Assembly (NCBI GenBank): GCA_020440645.1
Contig: JAGRNR010000009.1
Coordinates: 1 to 64,000 of the forward strand
DNA length: 64,000 nt
DNA from: JAHEFU01 sp020440645
Lineage (GTDB): Bacteria; 4484-113; JAFGCY01
Reading direction: 5' to 3'
In this document: positions 42,958 to 50,766 of the stretch, piece after piece
Layout of the letters: every line of letters starts with the position of its first letter
Numbering within the stretch: the stretch's first letter is position 1
Made by a program: the position numbers and the translations under genes
The notes under the pieces: generated by a model
The model's database searches: none
The model's input: only the letters and a program-made list of their open reading frames with translations
Told to the model about the DNA's origin: nothing

Positions 42958-43522
42958 CAAGCACCTCCCGCATCGCCGCGTCCGCGCGCTGTTTCAGCAC
43001 GTTTTCAGCGTAGTTCTCATGTGAGGCAGCCCTGAACTCCCGCCTGAGCGGGAAGCCCTGCAGCTGCGGGTCGAGGATCAGGCCAATGAGGTTAGGGTTG
43101 CCGGCGAAGGGGATGCCGAAGAACTCGAAGATCTCGCGCTCCATCAGCTCCGTGGCCCGCCAGATCAGGCTCAGGCTGGGGTGCACGCTCTGCCCGGCAT
43201 AGGCCGGCGCGGCCTCGCTGTCCTCCCCGCCCGGATCCGTTGCCGGGGGATTGCCCTCCAGCAGGGTGAATTTCCATTTCAGTGTGAGGCTGACGTCATG
43301 CCGCCTGCCGTGCCTGAGCGTCAGGTAGAGGTGGAAGTCCGGCCCGCCGAGGTGGTTGGCGGTCATGTTCAGCGCACGGATGAAGCCGATGTTCTTCAGC
43401 TGGCGGCAGACCAGCGGCAGCTGGCCGCTGTCCGTCAGGATCGCCCAGCCGCGGGCGGGGTCCAGCAGCAGCACATCACCGCAGTCCTCACGGATCTGAC
43501 CGGCAAGCTCATCAGGGAGCAC
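42941..43522 (-). CDS. nuoC: Complex I 30-kDa-type subunit C
   Basis: Peripheral-arm subunit of about 193 residues, first gene of the nuoCDH-X-I*-JKLM operon. The family signature is SLSLIWRATELMEREIFEFF, then GIPFAGNPNLIGL and GFPLRREF. It has no cofactor and normally braces NuoD and NuoB. An insertion rich in acidic residues and Pro (NPPATDPGGEDSEAAP) lies at about 102-120. The GTG at 43522, five bases after GGAGG, is favoured over the TTG at 43525. The ATG of nuoD lies within its last codons, so translation is coupled. Confidence 0.93.
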   Translation of the reverse strand: MLPDELAGQIREDCGDVLLLDPARGWAILTDSGQLPLVCRQLKNIGFIRALNMTANHLGGPDFHLYLTLRHGRRHDVSLTLKWKFTLLEGNPPATDPGGEDSEAAPAYAGQSVHPSLSLIWRATELMEREIFEFFGIPFAGNPNLIGLILDPQLQGFPLRREFRAASHENYAENVLKQRADAAMREVLDDAQL

Positions 43523-43840
43523 CAAGTCCTCCCCATCCTGGCTGGATTACGGCAATCGGCATACAGGTATAAACGATCAAAAGCCCCACAGCGTTACCTT
43601 ATACATACAAAATGCAAAGGCTTTTGTAATTCTAGCCGATGGGGCAGCGCTGATCACCGCCTGCAGGCAATTGGTTGAAGGGCGTGTGGGTCTGCCAGCC
43701 CAATTGTTAACAGCGGGAAAATCAAAGTAAAGTCCCGATTCAATTAGTTGATTCATTATCTTGCGAGCCTGGATAATTTCTATAATTCAAATCGTCAGAC
43801 CCAGTCTGTACCGGTTGAATTCAAGATTCCAGGTCAAGGC
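43523..43840. promoter_or_regulatory. Divergent regulatory region between nuoC and the sensor-kinase operon
   Basis: About 320 bases, AT-richer than the genes. On the plus strand a perfect -10 TATAAT lies at 43781-43786 and an alternative pair TTGATT (43748-43753) / GATAAT (43772-43777) with an 18-base spacer; either could drive the kinase operon. On the nuoC side, arms CAAAAGCC (43578-43585) / GGCTTTTG (43619-43626) and GCCCCA (43583-43588) / TGGGGC (43640-43645) share bases and could form alternative leader structures. No clear minus-strand promoter was found. Confidence 0.45.
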
Positions 43841-44116
43841 ATGCCACAGCAGCATGAATTAATTACTGCAATCCTCGGACTTGGCGTGTTGTTGCTGATG
43901 ATCGTGCAACGCCGCCAGCTGCGGCTCATCCCTGACTACCGCTGGCTGTTCCTCTCCTACTGCCTGATCCTGCTGGCCTGGCTGCTGACCATTGCGGAAG
44001 ATTACTGGCTGCCGGTCTACATGAACCTGCTGGAGCATATCTGTTACCTGGCCAGCGCAGCGCTGGTCGCCTGGTGGACACAGAAGTTCCTCAGAAGGGA
44101 AGCGCCACAGCAATGA
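43841..44116 (+). CDS. Small three-helix membrane protein upstream of sensor kinase
   Basis: Protein of 91 residues with three hydrophobic segments (about 8-22, 34-50, 60-80), separated by short charged loops (QRRQLRLIPDYRW). No family was recognised. The ATG at 43841 follows AAGG closely; an in-frame TTG at 43748 would give an unlikely polar N-terminus. Its stop overlaps the kinase start (ATGA), so it probably works with the kinase, perhaps as a sensory or stabilising membrane partner. Confidence 0.65.
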   Translation: MPQQHELITAILGLGVLLLMIVQRRQLRLIPDYRWLFLSYCLILLAWLLTIAEDYWLPVYMNLLEHICYLASAALVAWWTQKFLRREAPQQ

Positions 44117-45927
44117 GCATGCTGCTGACGGTGTTTGACCTGCTGAGCCTGCTGGCCGTGCTGTCTGCACTGTGGCTGGCGGCAGCCAGGCGGATTGCCG
44201 GCCTGCGGCGTGACTACCTGTGGTGCCTGATCATCCTGCTGGTGGTGCTGGGTCTCAACTTCCTCAGCAACCTGCTGGACAACAGCGGGCTGAGCCCCTG
44301 GCTGGAGCGCTTCGAGGACTACCCCGGACTGCTGCAGCCGGTGTTCTGGGGCATCCTCCTGATGAGCCTGGTGCAGGACCGCGCCCTGCGCCGCACCGAG
44401 CTCTCTGAACAGCGGCTGCGCGGCCTGCTGGACGCGATGCGTGACGGGGTTGCCACTATTGACCCGGGTGGCGTGTTCCGCTTTGCCAACCCGGCGGCCG
44501 CGGAAATCCTCGGGGTTGCCCACGGCAGCCTTAGCGGCCGCAGTCTGGACGAGTTCTGGCTGGCTACCGAATCGCATACTTGCCGGATGCTGCCACATTC
44601 CCCGGGCCAGGATTACAGCGCCTACGAATGCGGCATCCGCCATGGCAGCGGCGACAGCCTCGTGCTGCTGCTGCAGGTCTCGCCGATCCCGGGCCAGCCC
44701 CGCCAGCGCCTGCTGTTCATGCATGATGTGACCCCGCTGCGCCGGGCCGAGCACAGCCTGCAGCAGGCCCAGGCCCAGCTCGGACAGGCCCAGCGGCTGG
44801 AGGCGATCGGCACGCTGGCCAGCGGCATCGCCCATGACTTCAACAACATCCTGTTCGCGATTTCCGGCAACAGCCAGATCGCGCTGGATACTGAGGGACT
44901 GACCGTCGATGCGCGGGAGAGCCTGCGCGAGATCGACACCGCCAGCCGCCGCGCCTCCGACCTGGTGGCGCAGATCCTCAACTTCAGCCGCAGCGAGAAG
45001 AGCCGGACACGGGACCTGTTGCCACTTCCGGTTGTCAAGGAAGTGCTGCGCCTGCTGCGCTCCACCGTGCCGCCGCAGGTCAGCATCCAGCTCAGCCATG
45101 ACGAATCGACGTGCCGGATCCATGCCGACCCGACCGACCTGCACCAGCTGCTGATGAACCTCTGCACCAATGCGATCCAGGAGATGGCGGTGGAGGGCGG
45201 GACGCTGCGGGTCCGGTTGGAGTGCAGCAATCCACCGCCGACACTGGCCGAGCGGGGAATGCTGCAGCCTAAACCACACCTGATGCTCAAGGTCAGTGAC
45301 ACGGGGGGCGGTATTCCACCGGATGCGCTGCCGCACATCTTCGAGCCCTTCTTCACGACCAAGCCAAGCGGTGAGGGCACCGGTCTAGGGCTGTTCGTTG
45401 TCAGCGGGATCGTCAAGCGCCTGCAGGGACAGATCGAGATTGACAGCGAACCGGGCCATGGCAGCAGCTTCACGGTCTGGCTGCCGCTGTCCAGCGGGGC
45501 CGCTGATGCCGACGATGCCGGGCCGGGGCAGGCCACCGGCCGCGGCCGGGGCCGGCTGCTGGTGGTTGACGACGAGCCGGCGGTCAACCGGGTGCTGGCG
45601 CTGATGCTCGGCCAGCTCGGCTACAAGGTGACAACCTATAGCGACAGCTACCGCGCGCTCAGTGAGTTCCAGACCAACCCGGAGCAGTACGACCTGCTGC
45701 TGTGCGACATCTCGATGCCGGGCCTGCGCGGCGATGAACTGGTGAAGCGGATACGCTCCGTTCGCCCAGGCCTGCCGGTGGTGCTGTGCTCCGGCAATCC
45801 GGATGTTCTGCCTCCGGGCAGTGCAACTGAACTGGGTGTGCATGCAGTGCTTAAGAAACCGGTTGACAAGCCACAGCTGGCGGATTGCATCGCCGAGGCA
45901 CTTGGCAGTAACCGTGCACAGGCCTGA
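44113..45927 (+). CDS. Hybrid sensor histidine kinase (PAS, HisKA, HATPase, receiver)
   Basis: Membrane sensor kinase of 604 residues. Two to three N-terminal helices (about 3-25, 35-55, 75-90) lead to a PAS domain (about 100-220; GVATIDPGGVFRFANPAAAE). The HisKA domain has the phospho-accepting His241 in GIAHDFNNIL, followed by the N box (LLMNLCTNAIQEM), G1 (VSDTGGGIP), F box (EPFFTTK) and G2 (GEGTGLGLFVV). A C-terminal receiver (about 478-600) has acidic DDEP, phosphoacceptor Asp532 (LLLCDISMP) and the Lys in KKPV. The NtrB-like HDFNN box is typical of hybrid kinases. The cognate output is not evident, and the signal is unknown. The operon splits the nuo locus. Confidence 0.94.
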   Translation: MSMLLTVFDLLSLLAVLSALWLAAARRIAGLRRDYLWCLIILLVVLGLNFLSNLLDNSGLSPWLERFEDYPGLLQPVFWGILLMSLVQDRALRRTELSEQRLRGLLDAMRDGVATIDPGGVFRFANPAAAEILGVAHGSLSGRSLDEFWLATESHTCRMLPHSPGQDYSAYECGIRHGSGDSLVLLLQVSPIPGQPRQRLLFMHDVTPLRRAEHSLQQAQAQLGQAQRLEAIGTLASGIAHDFNNILFAISGNSQIALDTEGLTVDARESLREIDTASRRASDLVAQILNFSRSEKSRTRDLLPLPVVKEVLRLLRSTVPPQVSIQLSHDESTCRIHADPTDLHQLLMNLCTNAIQEMAVEGGTLRVRLECSNPPPTLAERGMLQPKPHLMLKVSDTGGGIPPDALPHIFEPFFTTKPSGEGTGLGLFVVSGIVKRLQGQIEIDSEPGHGSSFTVWLPLSSGAADADDAGPGQATGRGRGRLLVVDDEPAVNRVLALMLGQLGYKVTTYSDSYRALSEFQTNPEQYDLLLCDISMPGLRGDELVKRIRSVRPGLPVVLCSGNPDVLPPGSATELGVHAVLKKPVDKPQLADCIAEALGSNRAQA

Positions 45928-45975
45928 CGGGCGGGCGCGTCAGTGCTTTGTGATATACATGGGGAGGAGGCAGGC

Positions 45976-46341
45976 ATGGCGAAGAAGAAGTTCGAGGATG
46001 TGGACCCGCAGGTGCTGGCGGCCTACATGAAGATGATCGGGGGCGTTGAAGGGGTCGAGGCCAAGGGGGCCGCCGCGCCGTACACCTCCCTGAATGGCAA
46101 TATGTACTCCAGTATCTCGAAGTTCAACGAGATCGGCCTGCGGCTGGCGAAGGATGAGCGCGAGGCCTTCCTCGAGAAGTACGACACCCGGCTCTACCAC
46201 TCCATCCCCGGATATGTGCAGCGGGAGTATGTCACCGTGCCGCCTGCACTGTTTGGCAACACACGCACTCTGCGCAGCTGGTTCCGGAAGTCCTACGACT
46301 ACGTCTCATCACTGCCGGCGAAGCCCACGAAGAAGAAGTAG
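45976..46341 (+). CDS. TfoX N-terminal-like small protein
   Basis: Protein of 121 residues starting at the ATG 45976 after a strong GGAGGAGG. The central pattern GNMYSSISKFNEIGLRLAKD, then REYVTVPPALFGN, TLRSWFRKSYDYVSSLPAKP and a basic tail matches the TfoX/Sxy N-terminal domain family, whose short members are of unknown function. It is cytoplasmic, with no membrane segment. It is 48 bases after the kinase and may be the last gene of that operon. Confidence 0.75.
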   Translation: MAKKKFEDVDPQVLAAYMKMIGGVEGVEAKGAAAPYTSLNGNMYSSISKFNEIGLRLAKDEREAFLEKYDTRLYHSIPGYVQREYVTVPPALFGNTRTLRSWFRKSYDYVSSLPAKPTKKK

Positions 46342-46832
46342 CGGGAAGGATTTCGGCGCTCGCTTGTCGGCAGTAGCGGGCGCGCTTGGCGACGCCATGG
46401 AGTGATTGCCGCGAAGCAATGAGTGATGGTGTGTTGGTCTGCAGACCAACAGGGCCCTGTGGCTCTCAAGAGCCACACTCCGCCGCGTGCGCGCAGCCAC
46501 GCGGAAAGCCCCTCTGCAATGAGCAATGCGGAGCAAGCAATGAGCCCGACGACACTCATTGCCAGACTCTGCGGCTCTGCGTTCACCAATATCGCTCCAC
46601 CCCAGCCGCATTGCCAACCAAGTGCAGGCTAGCCTCAGCCCAGTCAAACTGGAGAATTGTCAACACAGAGCCACCGAGCGCACAGAGTTTTCTGATCAGC
46701 TCCAGTCCCCGCATTTCCCTGACTTCGCTGCATCCCCTCCCAATCGCGGCTGGGCCGCGCCGGTTCTTCCGGTAACCCTGACCCTTGTTCTTCAGGTTGA
46801 CTGATTCACTGGGAAATCCGAGACGAGCCAGT
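46342..46832. repeat. Non-coding region with a cluster of palindromes (REP-like candidate)
   Basis: About 490 bases without a credible gene. Hairpins in order: ATTGC/GCAAT (46405-46420); a perfect 20-base palindrome TGTTGGTCTGCAGACCAACA (46432-46451); TGTGGCTCT-CA-AGAGCCACA (46458-46477), separated from it by GGGCCC; and GCAATGAG (46537-46544) / CTCATTGC (46555-46562), with another GCAATGAG copy at 46516-46523. A short CACAGAG-type repeat (about 46663-46690) resembles intergenic sequence common in environmental genomes. The region lies between convergent genes, so it may also terminate both transcripts. Confidence 0.6.
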
Positions 46833-47630
46833 CTATGAATACAGAAGATCCTCAAAATCCTCCGTCAGCTCTCCATGGAAAGTAGGGTAGTCAACCCTCC
46901 GGACATTGCGCCGCCATGGTCGCGGCCCCAGCTCGCTGCTTGTAAGCAGCTTGAGGTGAAGCGGATCGACATCTGTTGCCAGGCTGCATTCCGATCCGAT
47001 GATCCCGTCTTTGTCCATGAAGTCCGTGTTTGGCCAGATATTGAAACTGCGACCGGATGACGTCCGGATCGAAGTCGGATTGAAGCCCATGGCAATCTCC
47101 ATGGCATTGTAGCTTTCCCTGCGGATATCCAGCGGCAGGGCAAACCTTGACTGCTCAACATGCGCTGCATCCGACAATGCAGACTCTCCCTTTTGCCATT
47201 CGGGAAGGGGCATCGAGGCACTCAGGATGACAAAGGCCTTCTCTTGCCAGACGCCCGCATGATCCCTGACACAGCATGGGAACATCAGCCACTTCATCCG
47301 CCGTTGAAACGCCGCGAATCCCACGCTGCCAATGTTCAGCAGCAGTTCCGCAAGCACTTTCGCCGGTTTCTCCATACCGGCATCCCAGGACCTGGCCTTA
47401 TCCAGGCAGCCTGCCGGAATTCTGAGCAGAAATCCCGATGCATGATCGAGATACCAGTCGGCATTGCATCTGGTGCAGATGTGCAGGATTCCGCGTTGCC
47501 AGCTTTCCCTGCGGATGATGAGCTTGTGCAGTTTGAAGTATGGGGTTTCCTCCCGGACACTTGCAGGAGGATCAGGATCCCAGGGGAGTGATTCCCTGAC
47601 CTGACAAGGGCAGCTGGCCTTGATACTCAT
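46833..47630 (-). CDS. Unknown protein inserted downstream of nuoB
   Basis: Protein of 265 residues, not recognised. No signal peptide or membrane helix. A Cys pair (HICTRCNADWYLD, about residues 50-60) with further cysteines near the start (CPCQ) and middle (PCCV) could bind metal. The base composition is visibly less GC-rich and codon choice more mixed than in its neighbours, suggesting later acquisition. It lies 19 bases after the nuoB stop on the same strand and next to the palindrome-rich spacer. It is probably not part of the complex. Confidence 0.55.
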   Translation of the reverse strand: MSIKASCPCQVRESLPWDPDPPASVREETPYFKLHKLIIRRESWQRGILHICTRCNADWYLDHASGFLLRIPAGCLDKARSWDAGMEKPAKVLAELLLNIGSVGFAAFQRRMKWLMFPCCVRDHAGVWQEKAFVILSASMPLPEWQKGESALSDAAHVEQSRFALPLDIRRESYNAMEIAMGFNPTSIRTSSGRSFNIWPNTDFMDKDGIIGSECSLATDVDPLHLKLLTSSELGPRPWRRNVRRVDYPTFHGELTEDFEDLLYS

Positions 47631-47649
47631 GGTTCATGGTAATGCGATC

Positions 47650-48102
47650 CTACCGCCACGCAAACCGCTCATCCAGCGCACCCGAGAGGATGCGCTCCCG
47701 GAGCGCGATGATGCCGTCGATCAGCTGCTCGGGCCGCGGCGGGTCGCCCGGCACATAGATGTCCACTGGTACGATGCGGTCCACTCCCCCGTCCACCGCA
47801 TAGCTGCCGTCGAAGGGCGCGCCGCTGATCGCCCCCGCGCCAAACGCCATCACGAAGGCCGGGTCGGCCATCGAGGCATGCAGCCGGCGGATCACCGGGG
47901 CCATCTTGTTGTTGACGACGCCGGCCACGATCAAAAGGTCCACCTGGCGCGGGCTGGGGCGCATCACCTCAGAGCCGAAGCGCGCGATGTCATAGCGCGG
48001 CGAGATCGCGCTGAACAGTTCCAGCGTGGCGTAGTCCAGTCCGAGCATCAGCGGCCACAGGGAATGGGCACTGGCCTCGCGGATGAGGTCCTTCAGACCC
48101 AT
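47650..48102 (-). CDS. nuoB: Complex I subunit B lacking all four N2-cluster cysteines
   Basis: Protein of 150 residues that aligns along its length with NuoB: HSLWPLMLGL, RFGSEVMRPSPRQVDLLIVA, NNKMAPVIRRL, RIVPVDIYVPG and PPRPEQLIDG. The four cysteines that hold cluster N2 are replaced: the tandem Cys-Cys by Tyr24-Ala25 (GLDYATLEL), the Cys of GACANSGG by Gly90 (GAGAISGA), and the Cys of PGCPPRP by Asp120 (PGDPPRP). The protein contains no Cys at all, so N2 cannot form in the normal way. The frame is intact and surrounding motifs are conserved, arguing against decay or sequencing error. It overlaps nuoA by 10 bases. Confidence 0.93.
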   Translation of the reverse strand: MGLKDLIREASAHSLWPLMLGLDYATLELFSAISPRYDIARFGSEVMRPSPRQVDLLIVAGVVNNKMAPVIRRLHASMADPAFVMAFGAGAISGAPFDGSYAVDGGVDRIVPVDIYVPGDPPRPEQLIDGIIALRERILSGALDERFAWR

Positions 48103-48491
48103 TCCAGCGCTCCCTTGCGGTAGGCATAGGCCCAGCCGACGAGCAGGATGCCGAGGAACACGAACATCTCGCCCAGTGAGGCGGCCCCGATCGGCGTGAA
48201 GGTGATGTCGTCATTGCCGAACACCAGCAGCCGGAAAGCGGTGGCCCAGGGGAAGATGAACATGATGTCCACGTCGAACATGAGGAACACGATCGCGAGG
48301 ATGTAGAAGCGGATGTTGAAGCGCACCAGCGCATCGCCGGTGGCCTGCGCGCCGGATTCATAGCTCAGGCGCTTGAGGAAGTTCGGCCGCCGCGGACGCC
48401 ACAGGTTCAGGAAAGCGAATGCCAGCCCGATCAGCACCGCCCCGCCCAGCAGGAAGAGTGCCACCCAGTTGTACTGTCCAACGGTGTTCAT
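48093..48491 (-). CDS. nuoA: Complex I subunit A
   Basis: Three-helix membrane subunit of 132 residues. Family motifs: RLSYESGAQATGDALVRF and FYILAIVFLMFDVDIMFIFP. The loop Cys of the usual YECG motif, which lies near the quinone cavity and reports the active/deactive state in mitochondria, is Ser46 (YESG). The usual FDVE carboxylate is Asp75 (FDVD). A weak GTGAG precedes the ATG. nuoAB is separated from nuoC by about 4.1 kb carrying a plus-strand operon and an unknown gene. The preceding lipoprotein gene ends 53 bases upstream on the same strand. Confidence 0.94.
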   Translation of the reverse strand: MNTVGQYNWVALFLLGGAVLIGLAFAFLNLWRPRRPNFLKRLSYESGAQATGDALVRFNIRFYILAIVFLMFDVDIMFIFPWATAFRLLVFGNDDITFTPIGAASLGEMFVFLGILLVGWAYAYRKGALEWV

Positions 48492-48544
48492 GTCTCACTT
48501 GCGGCAGCAGGCCGCTCCCTGATTATAGGCCAGAGCGGGCAGGC

Positions 48545-50644
48545 CTAGTTCACGGTGATGAACTTGTAGGCGATGCCCGTTTCCCCGAGCGAATCCGTCA
48601 CCCGCACGGCAAGTGTGTAGAATCCGGGTGAGTTGAGGGTAGTGTTGATCGTGCTGTTCTCGAAGGTGGCTTCGAAGAAGCCGTCACCGTCCAGGTCATA
48701 GTCATAGATAACCGACAGCCCGTCCTCATCGTCCGAGCTCAGGCTGGCATCCAGCATTACCAGCACCGGTGCAAACCCAGTGTCCGGTGATCCAGTCAGC
48801 ACGGCGTTGGGCGGATGGTTCTCCAGACAGGTCAGCTTGTAGGCGCCCGGGCCGGTCTCGATGGCGGAACCGGGCACGAACACCTTCAGGTAGTAGCGCC
48901 CGGCGGCCGGCAGGCTGAAGTTGATGTATTCACGGTCCACGTTGTCAATCGATTCAATCAACGGAACGACCAGGTCTGACTCATGGTACAGAGCCAGTGA
49001 AAGGTCGACCGTCGCCGAACTGAAGTCCACCCAGAAGCTGGCGGTGGTGGCCCGGTCGGCATCGATCGCGTACCAGTCCTCGGTGTCGCTGCCGCCGACG
49101 CTAGCACTCCAGTCGCGGATATGCTTCGCGTAGTTGAGGAAACCGCCGAGGCTGTCCGCCTCCGTCTCGGCATTGTTGGGCTCAGTCTCCTGCGGGTCCA
49201 CCCCGTTTGACACGATCACCTTCAGGCTGGCGGTGGCCTCCCGCTCACCACTGTCGGTGATGCGCACCGTTGGCGTGAATTCGCCGGGCAGCGTGTAGGT
49301 GATGTCACCACCGGGGTTCAGGCCGAGGTCATAGTCAAACGTGCCGTCACCCTCGAAGTCCCATTCGTACTTGACGATGTCATTGTCGGGGTCCACGAGG
49401 CCGCTGGTGTCGATGTAACGGATGATTCCGTTCTGCAGGCAGTAGTAGTCGATGCTCAGTTCAGCAGTGGGCGGGTTCTCACCGCTGATCGGCGTGATCG
49501 TGACATCCGTCGTGGCCGTGGCACTTTCCCCGAAGAAATCGATCACCATCACCCCGACGGTGAAGGTGCCGGCCTCGATGAATTCGCGGTAGGCGAAGGG
49601 GACCGGGGTCTGCAGCTCATGGAACCCGTCGTCGTCAAGGTCCCAGCGGTAATTGACGATGCCGCCATCCGGGTCCATGCTGTTGAAGGCGTCAAAGTTG
49701 ATGGCCTGGGGCAGCGGACCGCCGTTCGGCAAGGCCACGATGTCCGCGATCGGTGGCAGGTTGCCCGGTTCACCGGTCACATTGATCGTGGCGGTGGCTT
49801 CGCCGGTGCCACCTTCGTTATCAACCACGCGCAGGGTGCAGGTGAAGGTGCCGACATGGTCGTAGTCGTGGCTGGGGGTCGGCCCGAGGTCACCGGGTGT
49901 GAAGTAGATTGGGTCCTCGAATGACCAGTGGTACTCGGCGATCGTGCCATCCAGGTCGGAGCTGGCGGAGCCGTCAAACCCTGTGGTGAAGAAGTACTGG
50001 CCGCTGTCCTGGGCCACGGTGAAGCTGGCGGTCGGGGCGAAGTTGCCACCGAGCCGCACACGGGTCAGCTCGAAGCTGCCGCTGCCGGTCAGCAACACGC
50101 AGCAGTAGATCGCGTCGAAGTTCGAGAAATAGCCGTCCAGCGAGCCGAAGTCGAAGTGGTCATCGTCATTGCCAAGCTGCCATTTCCAGCGGCCGCTGCC
50201 GTAATCCGTGATGCCGACGTAGTACTCGCCGGAGTCCGGGCGCACGCCCCACTGCAGGTCGACCTGAGCCTCCCTTGCGAATCCCGGCAGGTGGTAACCG
50301 TAGATGCCCCAGCTCACATCCAGCTTCGGCGGGTTGGCGGCGGGGTCCCAGTCCGGGGCCATCAGCAGGCTGTCCCCGAACACGATCGCATTCTCGCGGC
50401 TGCCGGGCGTGATGATCTCCGCACCCTTGCGGATGTAGTCCGCCGGTGTATCACTGAAGCTGCGCCCAACGGCGGGCAGCTCGGCCGGGGCTGGAAGCTG
50501 GGCAAGCAGGTCCTGCGGCAGTTCAACCGGACCGGACTGGCGCTCAGGCGTGGCAGCCTTTTCCTGCAGGTTGGCAGCGCCGGATGAACAGGCTGCCAGG
50601 CAGAATAGGCAGCCTGCCAGCAGAAGGGCAAATGAAGCACGCAT
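48545..50644 (-). CDS. PKD/PPC-domain lipoprotein, tandem paralogue 1
   Basis: Exported lipoprotein of 699 residues. Lipobox CLAACSSG (Cys about 19). A conserved signature of this local family follows, GRSFSDTPADYIRKGAEI (about 62-79), then a shared domain ending LRLGGNFAPTASF (about 197-209). Three PKD-type repeats come next (for example YRWDLDDDGFHE, YEWDFEGDGTFDYD), a bacterial pre-peptidase C-terminal (PPC-like) domain at about 485-605 (EPNNAETEADSLGG, DTEDWYAI), and a last PKD-type unit. The modules are adhesive or structural; no catalytic motif is seen. It is the most downstream of four tandem paralogues. Confidence 0.85.
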   Translation of the reverse strand: MRASFALLLAGCLFCLAACSSGAANLQEKAATPERQSGPVELPQDLLAQLPAPAELPAVGRSFSDTPADYIRKGAEIITPGSRENAIVFGDSLLMAPDWDPAANPPKLDVSWGIYGYHLPGFAREAQVDLQWGVRPDSGEYYVGITDYGSGRWKWQLGNDDDHFDFGSLDGYFSNFDAIYCCVLLTGSGSFELTRVRLGGNFAPTASFTVAQDSGQYFFTTGFDGSASSDLDGTIAEYHWSFEDPIYFTPGDLGPTPSHDYDHVGTFTCTLRVVDNEGGTGEATATINVTGEPGNLPPIADIVALPNGGPLPQAINFDAFNSMDPDGGIVNYRWDLDDDGFHELQTPVPFAYREFIEAGTFTVGVMVIDFFGESATATTDVTITPISGENPPTAELSIDYYCLQNGIIRYIDTSGLVDPDNDIVKYEWDFEGDGTFDYDLGLNPGGDITYTLPGEFTPTVRITDSGEREATASLKVIVSNGVDPQETEPNNAETEADSLGGFLNYAKHIRDWSASVGGSDTEDWYAIDADRATTASFWVDFSSATVDLSLALYHESDLVVPLIESIDNVDREYINFSLPAAGRYYLKVFVPGSAIETGPGAYKLTCLENHPPNAVLTGSPDTGFAPVLVMLDASLSSDDEDGLSVIYDYDLDGDGFFEATFENSTINTTLNSPGFYTLAVRVTDSLGETGIAYKFITVN

Positions 50645-50766
50645 CTTTATTCCTCACTGCGCCCGGATACTCTCCAGCAAGCTGGAGGGGCAGCACAGAA
50701 TTCTAACTGAAAGAATCACCAAACTGAGCTTCGCGGCAAGCAGGTCCCAGCTACCCCTGGCACGGT

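Noticed and set aside
33146..43522. Mrp antiporter or group 4 NiFe-hydrogenase locus
   Set aside because: NuoD-like protein lacks the hydrogenase CxxC pairs but matches NuoD, and NuoA, C, H and J homologues are present, which Mrp systems lack.
46386..46775. 129-codon frame in the palindrome-rich spacer
   Set aside because: Cys/Pro/Ser-rich translation of palindromes and CACAGAG-type repeat sequence, no SD, overlapping frames on both strands equally long.
47650..48102. Idea that NuoB lost cysteines through sequencing errors
   Set aside because: Four separate ligands are replaced by different residues through several base changes each, the frame is intact, and NuoI-like and NuoD losses are concordant.
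33146..48491. Cyanobacterial-type NDH-1 (no NuoEFG) as explanation
   Set aside because: That enzyme keeps the NdhK and NdhI cysteines and quinone-site residues; here all are missing.
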